Source: Arcicella lustrica (lineage in GTDB: Bacteria > Bacteroidota > Bacteroidia > Cytophagales > Spirosomataceae). Taken from it: DNA of 64,000 nucleotides. The notes under the pieces were generated by a model. That model was not told where the DNA came from, searched no databases, and saw only the letters and a list, made by a program, of their open reading frames with translations. The stretch is from assembly GCF_034930985.1 (NCBI RefSeq), contig NZ_JAYGIM010000001.1, forward strand, positions 434,001 to 498,000. Direction: 5' to 3'. This document shows positions 16,093 to 23,433 of the stretch, piece after piece; the stretch's first letter is position 1; each line of letters opens with the position of its first letter. The position numbers were made by a program, and so were the translations under genes.

Positions 16093-17025
16093 TCAATCGT
16101 CACTTCTGTAAATACTATGTTGCCAAAACCAGCGGAGTAATAACACAGTAAATAAACATGAAACCAATGCTAAGCCAACAGGTACAGATTCTGTTTGTTC
16201 AATATCAGTTTTAGTTACTTTCATTTGATAAAGATAAGCCATCAACAAAGTAAAGCCATTATTTACAAAATGGGCAAACATTGATAGCCACAGGTTTTGT
16301 GTCCAGTAATACAAATAGCCAAACATGGCACCCAGTAACATTCTTGGAATAAAACCGAAAAATTGAAAATGAATAAAACTAAACCAAAAAGCCGCAAACC
16401 AAATGGCTATATGTGGATTTTTGAAAGCTTTTAAAGCTAGATTTTGTAAAATGCCTCTGAATAATAACTCTTCACTAACGCCAGCTAGTACTGCAACAAC
16501 AAAAATCGCCAAGGCAAATTGTGCTGGATTATTAAAATTAGTCAAAAATTTAGTGAGACCCTCCATCGATTTTTCAGATGTTCTCATCCATTCTTCAACT
16601 CCTTTCATTGATGCAGGCAATTGCATTTTTTGATTCAGTTCGATAAAAACAGCATCAAAAGGCATAAAACCAATTACTAAAATAGCAACGAGCATCAATA
16701 CTTGTAAGTTAGTAGCTTGGAAACTTAAAGTTTGAATGCTTTGTTTTTCGATAACCGACCAATAAAACATGGAAGCACCAATAAATGCCATCGGTGTTGA
16801 AAGCATCTGAAGAACCATAATTCCAAGATAAGTATTGGGATAATCGTTAAGATGTTGTTGGAAATTAGCTGCTTCAGTAATGGGCATTCCTGTAATGGCT
16901 GAAAGAGCGAAAAGTCCTATTGTGGAGCCAACAAACAAGAAAATTAAGGTCAAACCCACTAAAATCATTAGCTTGGCTATAAAGGGGCGTTCAGTTTGTG
17001 GACGAAAAGTATCGAATTCTGTCAT
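16093..17025 (-). CDS. CPBP family intramembrane metalloprotease
   Basis: 310 residues, about eight membrane helices. The CPBP (CAAX protease / Abi) motifs are present: EExxxR as 'SEELLFRGILQN', then 'FSFIHFQFFGFIPR' and 'SMFAHFVNNGF' for the second and third metal or catalytic positions. Family members cleave prenylated or other membrane substrates, or act as immunity or maturation factors; the substrate here is unknown. First gene of the leftward operon with DUF2007 and cdsA, so likely tied to envelope housekeeping. Confidence 0.9.
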   Translation of the reverse strand: MTEFDTFRPQTERPFIAKLMILVGLTLIFLFVGSTIGLFALSAITGMPITEAANFQQHLNDYPNTYLGIMVLQMLSTPMAFIGASMFYWSVIEKQSIQTLSFQATNLQVLMLVAILVIGFMPFDAVFIELNQKMQLPASMKGVEEWMRTSEKSMEGLTKFLTNFNNPAQFALAIFVVAVLAGVSEELLFRGILQNLALKAFKNPHIAIWFAAFWFSFIHFQFFGFIPRMLLGAMFGYLYYWTQNLWLSMFAHFVNNGFTLLMAYLYQMKVTKTDIEQTESVPVGLALVSCLFTVLLLRWFWQHSIYRSDD

Positions 17026-17151
17026 AATGGTTGTAAATTTACGTAAAAATTAGCAGTGGACAATTATCAAAAACAGCGAAAAAAGCTGTTTAAATTAATA
17101 TTCACTCAAAGGATGGGTAAAAAATCATCCGAGAATAATTGAAAAAGAACA

Positions 17152-18153
17152 ATGGTCAAGATTAAAAACATAGAATTAGGTGAATTTCCTTTATTACTTG
17201 CTCCGATGGAAGACGTTTCAGATCCTCCATTCCGTGCAGTTTGTAAGGAAAATGGTGCTGATTTAATGTACACTGAATTTATTTCTTCTGAAGGGCTAAT
17301 TCGTGATGCGGCGAAATCTATTCAGAAATTAGATATTTTTGAATACGAACGCCCGATTGGTATTCAGCTTTTTGGTTCGGATATAGAAACCATGAGAAAT
17401 TGTGGAGAAATTGCTACCAAGGCTGGTCCAGATTTGATAGACATCAATTATGGCTGTCCAGTTAAACAAGTGGCTTGTCGTGGTGCTGGTGCGGCTTTAT
17501 TGCAAGACATTCCTAAAATGGTATTGATGACCAAAGCTGTTGTAGAATCTACACATTTACCAGTAACCGTAAAAACTCGTTTGGGTTGGGACGATACTAC
17601 TAAAAATATTGAAGATGTAGCAGAACGTTTACAAGATATTGGTATCGAGGCGCTTACGATTCATGGAAGAACCAGGGTACAAATGTATAAAGGTGATGCC
17701 GATTGGCGATTGATTGCCAAAGTAAGAGAAAATCCAAGAATTAGAATTCCGATTTTTGGTAACGGAGATATTGATTCACCAGAAAAAGCACTTGAATACA
17801 AAAATCGTTATGGAGTAGATGGTATCATGATTGGGAGAGCATCCATTGGTTATCCTTGGATTTTCAATGAAATCAAACATTTTATGAAAACGGGAGAACA
17901 TCTTGCTCCGCCAACAATTCAAGATAGAATTGATGTTTGTAAAAAACACTTAGATTTTAGTATTCGTTGGAAAGGAAATCATGTGGGCATCGTTGAAATG
18001 AGAAGACACTATTCTAATTACTTCAAAGGAATATCACATTTTAAAGAGTTCCGAATGCGATTAGTTACTTCGATGGACTATGAAGAAATTTTAGGAATTC
18101 TCAACGAAGTATCAATATTTTATGGCGAAGAAGAATTGCTCGTAAAAGCTTAA
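17152..18153 (+). CDS. dusB: tRNA-dihydrouridine synthase DusB
   Basis: 333 residues. FMN-dependent reductase that converts specific uridines in the tRNA D-loop to dihydrouridine. The N-terminal 'LLLAPMEDVSDPPFR' and the catalytic Cys102 in 'DINYGCPVKQVACRGAGAAL' are intact. Also seen are 'VKTRLGWDD' and 'GVDGIMIGRASIGYPWIFNE' of the phosphate-binding region. The small C-terminal helical domain is complete. Single gene with a strong terminator. Assignment to the DusB subgroup rests on length and overall sequence, so another Dus specificity is possible. Confidence 0.94.
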   Translation: MVKIKNIELGEFPLLLAPMEDVSDPPFRAVCKENGADLMYTEFISSEGLIRDAAKSIQKLDIFEYERPIGIQLFGSDIETMRNCGEIATKAGPDLIDINYGCPVKQVACRGAGAALLQDIPKMVLMTKAVVESTHLPVTVKTRLGWDDTTKNIEDVAERLQDIGIEALTIHGRTRVQMYKGDADWRLIAKVRENPRIRIPIFGNGDIDSPEKALEYKNRYGVDGIMIGRASIGYPWIFNEIKHFMKTGEHLAPPTIQDRIDVCKKHLDFSIRWKGNHVGIVEMRRHYSNYFKGISHFKEFRMRLVTSMDYEEILGILNEVSIFYGEEELLVKA

Positions 18154-18158
18154 AAGAA

Positions 18159-18192
18159 GGCGAAGTAAATGTGAATTTTACTTCGCCTTTTT
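18159..18192 (+). terminator. Rho-independent terminator of dusB
   Basis: GGCGAAGTAAA / TTTACTTCGCC stem with a short loop, followed by TTTTT, begins five bases after the dusB stop codon. Confidence 0.92.
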
Positions 18193-18276
18193 AAATTTTT
18201 CTACAAACTACTTATCACTAAAGGGTTATCTTCAAATCAGAAGAAACTTTCTTGATTTTGCAAGGGTTATCTTTTT

Positions 18277-19185
18277 ATGAAAACAACCCTTACTACTTCA
18301 ACAACAACCTCCACGAAACTTCAAAATCCTTTACTTGTTTGGGGCTTATTAGCACTTTTAGCGGGCATTTGGGGAAGTTCGTTTATTTTAGTCAAAAAAA
18401 GTTTAGTCGTTTTTGACCCCGCCCAAGTCGGTTCACTTCGTATTTTCTCGGCTTTTTGTTTCTTTCTTCCATTTTTTATTATCAATTTCAAGAAAATCCC
18501 TTTTGCTAAAGCTAAGTATTTTTTATTAGCAGGTTTATTAGGGAATCTTCTGCCAGCTTTCCTGTTCTCGTTGGCTGGTTCAAAACTTGATAGTGGCGTT
18601 TCTGGCGCTTTAAATTCTACAACGCCTTTGTTTACGTTGATTATTGGTGCGGGCTTCTTTGGAAATAAAATCACCAAGCGACAAAGCTTTGGTATTGTAC
18701 TTGGTTTTATTGGTGCTATTTTATTGATTTTGGCGGGTGCTACTGGTTTCCATGTAAATGGCTATGCACTTTTTGTGATTGCCGCTACTTTACTTTATGG
18801 AATCAATCTGAACATTACTAAAAAATATTTGACGGGTTTAGGAATCGACTCATTCTTGATTACTTCATGTATCTTCATGACCATCGGACCAATTGCTGCT
18901 GGCGTATTATTTTCGACCGACTTCATTTCAAAATTACAAGAACCTAATGCTATTCAAGCCCTAGTTTTTGCGATGTTGCTGGGCATTTTAGGTTCAGCCA
19001 TTGCGATGGTACTTTTCAATCGTTTAATTCAGATGACGAGTGCCGTGCTGGCAAGTTCTGTTACTTATCTTATTCCAATCGTTGCGATTCTTTGGGGAGT
19101 GATAGACGGTGAAGCTATATTATTTCAGCATTATTTAGGCATGAGTATTATTCTTATTGGTGTATATTTGGTGAACAAATCTTAA
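18277..19185 (+). CDS. EamA/DMT family transporter
   Basis: 302 residues with ten hydrophobic helices in two EamA repeats. The first repeat begins 'LLALLAGIWGSSFILVKKSL', the characteristic start of the family. The second repeat ends 'YLIPIVAILWGVIDGEAILF' and then a C-terminal helix. Drug/metabolite transporters of this type export amino acids, nucleosides or small metabolites; the substrate cannot be predicted. The downstream biotin-carrier gene begins 11 bp after the stop, suggesting co-transcription although no functional link is evident. The Ser/Thr-rich first 20 residues may be over-extended. Confidence 0.9.
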   Translation: MKTTLTTSTTTSTKLQNPLLVWGLLALLAGIWGSSFILVKKSLVVFDPAQVGSLRIFSAFCFFLPFFIINFKKIPFAKAKYFLLAGLLGNLLPAFLFSLAGSKLDSGVSGALNSTTPLFTLIIGAGFFGNKITKRQSFGIVLGFIGAILLILAGATGFHVNGYALFVIAATLLYGINLNITKKYLTGLGIDSFLITSCIFMTIGPIAAGVLFSTDFISKLQEPNAIQALVFAMLLGILGSAIAMVLFNRLIQMTSAVLASSVTYLIPIVAILWGVIDGEAILFQHYLGMSIILIGVYLVNKS

Positions 19186-19196
19186 ATAAATTTCTC

Positions 19197-19694
19197 ATGT
19201 TGAAAGCCATCGTAAACCAGCAAACATTTAATATTCATGCTGATAATTCAGCCACTATCATTGATGGTCAAACATTGGACTGGGACATTGTTGAAATCCG
19301 TAAAAATCATTTTCATATTCTCTATAAAAATCGTTCTTACAATGCTGAAGTACTAGAAGCCGATTATCAAGCAAAGACGTTTTTACTTAGTTTGAACAAA
19401 AGGCAATTTGTTGTAAACGTAAAAGACCGTTTTGATATATTGTTAGAACAATTAGGAATGACAGACGCCGCCAATGCCAAAGTAAATGATTTGAAAGCAC
19501 CCATGCCGGGGCTTATCGTATCAATACAAGTACAAGTTGGTGATAGCATTAAAAAAGGAGATTCATTATTGATTTTAGAAGCCATGAAAATGGAAAATGT
19601 TTTGAAAGCAACTGGCGACGGTAAAGTAAAAAGCATTAAAGTAAATAATAAACAGAATGTAGAAAAGAATCAGGTTTTAATAGAATTTGAGTAA
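19197..19694 (+). CDS. Biotin carboxyl carrier protein subunit
   Basis: 165 residues. The C-terminal biotinyl domain (about residues 98-165) contains the biotin-accepting Lys131 in 'LEAMKMENVLKA' and 'LKAPMPGLIVSIQVQVGDSI'. The N-terminal 90 residues form a beta-rich extension usual for the separate carrier subunit of acyl-CoA carboxylases in Bacteroidota. It would shuttle carboxyl groups between a biotin carboxylase and a carboxyltransferase encoded elsewhere; neither is in this window. Probably co-transcribed with the EamA transporter gene. Confidence 0.92.
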   Translation: MLKAIVNQQTFNIHADNSATIIDGQTLDWDIVEIRKNHFHILYKNRSYNAEVLEADYQAKTFLLSLNKRQFVVNVKDRFDILLEQLGMTDAANAKVNDLKAPMPGLIVSIQVQVGDSIKKGDSLLILEAMKMENVLKATGDGKVKSIKVNNKQNVEKNQVLIEFE

Positions 19695-19744
19695 GTCTTT
19701 ATCCTGATAAGCGACAATTTTCCACGCCAAATAAAAAAAAAGTA

Positions 19745-19752
19745 TATCTTTG
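19745..19752 (+). promoter_or_regulatory. -7 promoter element of pyrH
   Basis: TATCTTTG matches TAnnTTTG exactly, 22 bp before the pyrH start codon. A -33 TTTG is not clean (an ATTTTCC run lies near the right distance). Confidence 0.6.
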
Positions 19753-19774
19753 CCTCCGAAAAAAACCTTAAATC

Positions 19775-20485
19775 ATGGACAAACCGAAGTATAAACGAAT
19801 TCTTCTCAAACTATCAGGCGAAGCCCTCAGTTCAGATGGTGAAGTAATTGACCCATCAATTTTAGAGCAATACGCTCTTGAAATTAAGAAAGTAAAAGAA
19901 TTAGGCGTTGAAATTGCCATTGTGATTGGCGGAGGAAATATCTTCCGTGGGGCAGCAGCAGCTAAAGCAGGTATTGACCGTGTTCAAGGAGATTATATGG
20001 GAATGCTCGCTACTGTTATCAACGGCATGGCGATTCAAGGTTCTTTAGAAAAACACGGTATGTTTACTCGTTTACAAACTGCTATCAAAATGGATGCTGT
20101 TTGTGAACCATTTATTCGTCGTAGAGCGATGCGCCATTTAGAAAAGGGACGTATTGTTATTTTCGGAGCTGGAACTGGAAACCCATATTTTACAACAGAT
20201 TCTACTGCGGCTTTGCGTGCGATTGAAATCGAAGCAGATGTGGTATTAAAAGGAACTAGAGTTGATGGTGTTTACACTGCCGACCCAGAAAAAGACCCAA
20301 CTGCTACTCGTTATACGAATCTTTCATTTACAGAAGCAATCAGCAAAGGTTTGAAAATTATGGATACTACGGCATTTACTTTATGCCAAGAAAACAAAGT
20401 TCCAATCATTGTATTTGATATGAACAAAAGTAACAACTTAGTAGATTTAGCAAGAGGAGAAGAAGTAGGAACTTTAATTAGTTAA
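19775..20485 (+). CDS. pyrH: UMP kinase
   Basis: 236 residues, standard length. It phosphorylates UMP to UDP in pyrimidine nucleotide synthesis. Amino-acid-kinase-fold motifs are intact: 'RILLKLSGEAL', 'VIGGGNIFRGAAAAKAGIDR', 'FGAGTGNPYFTTDSTAALRA' and 'IMDTTAFTLCQENKVPIIVF'. It stands 78 bp before frr, the common pyrH-frr pairing in bacteria, and has its own promoter element. Confidence 0.97.
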   Translation: MDKPKYKRILLKLSGEALSSDGEVIDPSILEQYALEIKKVKELGVEIAIVIGGGNIFRGAAAAKAGIDRVQGDYMGMLATVINGMAIQGSLEKHGMFTRLQTAIKMDAVCEPFIRRRAMRHLEKGRIVIFGAGTGNPYFTTDSTAALRAIEIEADVVLKGTRVDGVYTADPEKDPTATRYTNLSFTEAISKGLKIMDTTAFTLCQENKVPIIVFDMNKSNNLVDLARGEEVGTLIS

Positions 20486-20563
20486 TGATTTAGGTAAACC
20501 GATGAAGATTTTCTAATTCAATCGAAAACCTTGTAATCAATATAGAAAATCCCAAATTAAACA

Positions 20564-21124
20564 ATGGAAGAAATAGAATTTTACATTGATGCAGCCAAAG
20601 AAACGATGGATGGAGCGCTCAAGCACTTAGCAATTGAGCTTTCTAAAATTCGTGCAGGAAAAGCAACGCCTTCAATGTTAGATGGTATTCAAGTAGATTA
20701 TTATGGAATGATGACTCCACTTACTGGAGCTGCATCAATCAATACGCCAGATGCTCGTACAATTGTTGTTAAACCTTTCGAGAAAAAAATGATTGCTGAA
20801 TGTGAAAAAGCAATTCGTAACTCAAATATTGGTTTAACGCCGATGAACGATGGCGAAATTATCCGTTTAAATATTCCTCCACTTACTGAAGAGCGTCGTC
20901 GTGATTTAGTAAAAAGAGTAAAAGCGGAAATAGAAACGGCGAAAATTAATGTAAGAAACGTTCGTCAAGATGCGAACAGTTCAATTAAAAAATTGAAAAA
21001 CGAAGGTGTTTCTGAAGATGCTGTGAAAGCAGGAGAGGAGCGCATTCAAAAAATGACTGATAGTTATATTCTTAAAGTAGATGCAGTATTTGCTGATAAG
21101 GAAAAAGATATTATGTCGGTGTAA
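20564..21124 (+). CDS. frr: Ribosome recycling factor
   Basis: 186 residues, full length. Releases ribosomes from mRNA after termination together with EF-G. Recognised by 'KIRAGKATPSMLDGIQVDYY', 'IVVKPFEKKMIAECEKAIR', 'IRLNIPPLTEERRRDLVK' and the C-terminal helix 'EERIQKMTDSYI'. Follows pyrH in the same direction; a strong terminator follows. Confidence 0.97.
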   Translation: MEEIEFYIDAAKETMDGALKHLAIELSKIRAGKATPSMLDGIQVDYYGMMTPLTGAASINTPDARTIVVKPFEKKMIAECEKAIRNSNIGLTPMNDGEIIRLNIPPLTEERRRDLVKRVKAEIETAKINVRNVRQDANSSIKKLKNEGVSEDAVKAGEERIQKMTDSYILKVDAVFADKEKDIMSV

Positions 21125-21188
21125 TTAAGAATTGTGAGTTTTGAATGCTGAATTAGGAATGAAAAGCAGTATTTAGAATTATTTCTTT

Positions 21189-21226
21189 GCCGTTGCTTGT
21201 ATTTTCACTAGCAACGGCATTTTTTT
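21189..21226. terminator. Terminator between frr and the convergent monooxygenase gene
   Basis: GCCGTTGCT / AGCAACGGC stem with a 12-base loop followed by ATTTTTTTT on the plus strand. Ideal for frr; the other strand lacks a comparable T-run directly next to the stem. Confidence 0.9.
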
Positions 21227-21234
21227 TATTCTTG

Positions 21235-22389
21235 TTAACTAAAAAAGGCGGTCATTGTTGTTAGTGCATTTTCACTGTGCATTCGTTCTCCATTTTCAAG
21301 TGACTCTTCTGCCATTCTTGAAGCCCTCTTCCGCATATTTGTTTCATAAAAAGAAATAGCGTCTTGTATTGAGTTATGTTGATTCGTTGTTAAACGCTCA
21401 CTCAATTCTAAGGCGTCAAGCATTGCCATATTTACTCCTTCACCAGCAAAAGGTGGCATTAAGTGAGCAGCATCACCAAGGATTGTCACGTTTGGCAAAG
21501 CTTCCCAAGTTTGGTTTAATGGCATGCAATTGATTGGTCGTGGAATAAAGGGCGTCGTTGCATTTTCAAATAACTCATGCCAAACATTACTCCATTCTGA
21601 ATATGTCGTTTTAAACCATTCAAGTATTTGTGCTTTATTTGAAAAATCTAAACCGCTCTCAGTTGTCCAATTTTCTTCTGCTTTGAAACTTGCATAAAAT
21701 CCAATTTCACCATTAGCTTTTTGTCCCATCAAAATATCTTTTTCATTGCCAAAAGCCATTATTTTTCCTCCACGTAATATCGCAGAAATGTGTGGGACAT
21801 ATTTTTCAGCTTCATATACATTACCTTCAAGCATTGTAATGCCAGAGTAAAAAGGTTTTATATCAGTGATGTAAGGTCTAATTTTTGAGTTTGCTCCATC
21901 TGCACCTATCACAATGTCGGCATAGGCATTTTTCTCATTTTTGAAATGTAATAGCCAACCCTCATCTTGTTTTTCCATTGATAAAAAGTGACTATCCCAA
22001 ACAATATTTTCAGGCTGCAATGAGTCTAATAATATTTTCCGTAATGCTCCTCGGTCTATTTCAGGGCGGAAATGTTCGTGTCCAAAATCCTCACTTTGTT
22101 CGGTTTCGTGGTCGCTAAAAACTATTTCTGCGATTGCATTCGTAATGGTAGTTTTATCGGCACCAACTAGATAATTTTGTTTGAATTCATCTAATAAGTT
22201 GGCTTTTCGTAAAGCTGCTAAACCTGAATCATCGTGCAGGTCAAGAGGCGAACCTTGTACTCTTGCATTTTTATCAATATCTCTTTCATACACTTTTACA
22301 TTAACGCCTTTAAGTTGTAAAAGTCTTGCCAATGTTAGTCCACCCGGACCACCGCCAATAATGGCTATTTGCTTATTTTGTAACAACAT
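21235..22389 (-). CDS. TetX-like FAD-dependent monooxygenase
   Basis: 384 residues. The N-terminal Rossmann motif is 'IAIIGGGPGGLTLARLLQLK' followed by 'VYERD'. Then come 'GSPLDLHDDSG', 'PEIDRGALRKILLDSL', the middle 'VIGADGANSKIRP' and the FAD-binding 'NVTILGDAAHLMPPFAGEGV'. This order and wording closely resemble the tetracycline-inactivating TetX enzymes of Bacteroides (from memory: TLDLH, PEINRNDLRAILLNSLE, ITMIGDAAHLMPPFAGQGV). It is more distant than the known TetX variants, so substrate could be any aromatic or antibiotic-like compound. An AraC-type regulator gene precedes it by 30 bp in the same direction, suggesting an inducible two-gene operon. Drug inactivation is inference. Confidence 0.9.
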   Translation of the reverse strand: MLLQNKQIAIIGGGPGGLTLARLLQLKGVNVKVYERDIDKNARVQGSPLDLHDDSGLAALRKANLLDEFKQNYLVGADKTTITNAIAEIVFSDHETEQSEDFGHEHFRPEIDRGALRKILLDSLQPENIVWDSHFLSMEKQDEGWLLHFKNEKNAYADIVIGADGANSKIRPYITDIKPFYSGITMLEGNVYEAEKYVPHISAILRGGKIMAFGNEKDILMGQKANGEIGFYASFKAEENWTTESGLDFSNKAQILEWFKTTYSEWSNVWHELFENATTPFIPRPINCMPLNQTWEALPNVTILGDAAHLMPPFAGEGVNMAMLDALELSERLTTNQHNSIQDAISFYETNMRKRASRMAEESLENGERMHSENALTTMTAFFS

Positions 22390-22419
22390 GATTTTAAAAT
22401 TTAGACTTTAAAATTATGC

Positions 22420-23163
22420 TTACTCACAGACTAAAAATTGTAAAAATCGGTCGTTTTTATTTTTATGTAATTCTTTTGGAGAAACGCCTGAAAGCTGTTT
22501 GATTTCTTTAATAAAATGCGATTGGTCGGTGAAATTTAGTTGCGGATACAGTTCTCCTTTATGTATGTGAGGAAGTGAGGCTTGAAAACGAAGTATTTTA
22601 CAATATGTTTTTAGAGAAAGTCCGAATTGTTGATTGAAATAACGATTGATTTGTCGTTGACTCCAAAGCACTTTTTCAGAAAGTTCTTTGATAGGCATTT
22701 CGCCATTTGACGCAAAAATCAATTGAAATAATTTACGTTTGCGTTCATCTATTTTATCAGGCAAAAGGCTGTGTATTTTTTGTGTAATTTTTTTACAAAA
22801 ACTTTCAAAGTCGTTCAAGTCATCAATAGAGAAATCCCAAAAATCACTAGGCAATATTCTTCCAGTATTTATGATGTTGGCTGTTGAAAGATTGAAGAGA
22901 TATTCTATGGCAAGTGGGTTAAAACTAACTGAAAAAAAGTTTGAGACTTCTTGATTGGGGTATTTGGGTTTAGTTTCTAAACCTAATAAGGCAATAATGA
23001 TTTGATTTTCTTTGGTTTTTGAAAATATTAAATCAATTTTTCCATTAGGAATTACCACCGCTTCGTGCTGATTTGAAAAGTTTTGCAAAGAAGAAAAACA
23101 ATAAACAAAATCAGTGATTGATTTATCAGGTTCGATGATTTGAAAATGTAATGTGTTTTTCAT
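22420..23163 (-). CDS. AraC-family transcriptional regulator
   Basis: 247 residues. The N-terminal 130 residues form a beta-rich sensing domain resembling the DUF6597 type ('IIEPDKSITDFVYCFSSLQ'). The C-terminal AraC domain has 'IKELSEKVLWSQRQINRYFN' and then QQFGLSLKTYCKILRFQ, ending with 'DQSHFIKEIKQLSGVSPKEL'. It lies directly upstream of the TetX-like gene in the same orientation and likely regulates it. Cytosolic. The inducer is unknown. Confidence 0.9.
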   Translation of the reverse strand: MKNTLHFQIIEPDKSITDFVYCFSSLQNFSNQHEAVVIPNGKIDLIFSKTKENQIIIALLGLETKPKYPNQEVSNFFSVSFNPLAIEYLFNLSTANIINTGRILPSDFWDFSIDDLNDFESFCKKITQKIHSLLPDKIDERKRKLFQLIFASNGEMPIKELSEKVLWSQRQINRYFNQQFGLSLKTYCKILRFQASLPHIHKGELYPQLNFTDQSHFIKEIKQLSGVSPKELHKNKNDRFLQFLVCE

Positions 23164-23229
23164 TAGGTTCTTTACACTATTAGTGTCTCATAAAATTTGC
23201 TGTGGCGGATGTTTTTAATGAAATTGCTC

Positions 23230-23416
23230 GTTAGGCATGAACAATGGCATTGCGTTTTATAAAATATTAAATTGTTACCATGTGGTTGCAGTCAGAGACT
23301 GCATTTATTTGTAGGTCTAAGTGAAAAACACTTAGACCAGCGAGGGTTTAGAAGCACAAAGTTTCAAATTATTACTAAAGCCCTACTTTTGTTAAACCTA
23401 TGTTACCGGTTCATGC
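23230..23416. other. Structured non-coding element with multiple inverted repeats
   Basis: A 187-bp segment bounded by GCATGAAC (in GTTAGGCATGAAC, 23230-23242) and its exact complement GTTCATGC (in GTTACCGGTTCATGC, 23402-23416). Inside are a short hairpin GCAGTC-AGA-GACTGC at about 23287-23301, and a perfect 10-bp hairpin GGTCTAAGTG-AAAAA-CACTTAGACC at about 23316-23340. It also holds GC-richer text unlike nearby spacers. No plausible protein is encoded, although short reading frames exist. The GTTAGGC end fits the GTTRRRY core seen in integron attC sites, but no integrase is near. It may be a cassette boundary, a decayed mobile element end or a small structured RNA. Confidence 0.5.
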
Positions 23417-23433
23417 TTCTTTTTCTAATATCT

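Noticed and set aside
16005..16103. 33-codon N-terminal extension of the DUF2007 protein
   Set aside because: Overlaps the upstream gene and contains intergenic filler words; the domain starts at the internal Met.
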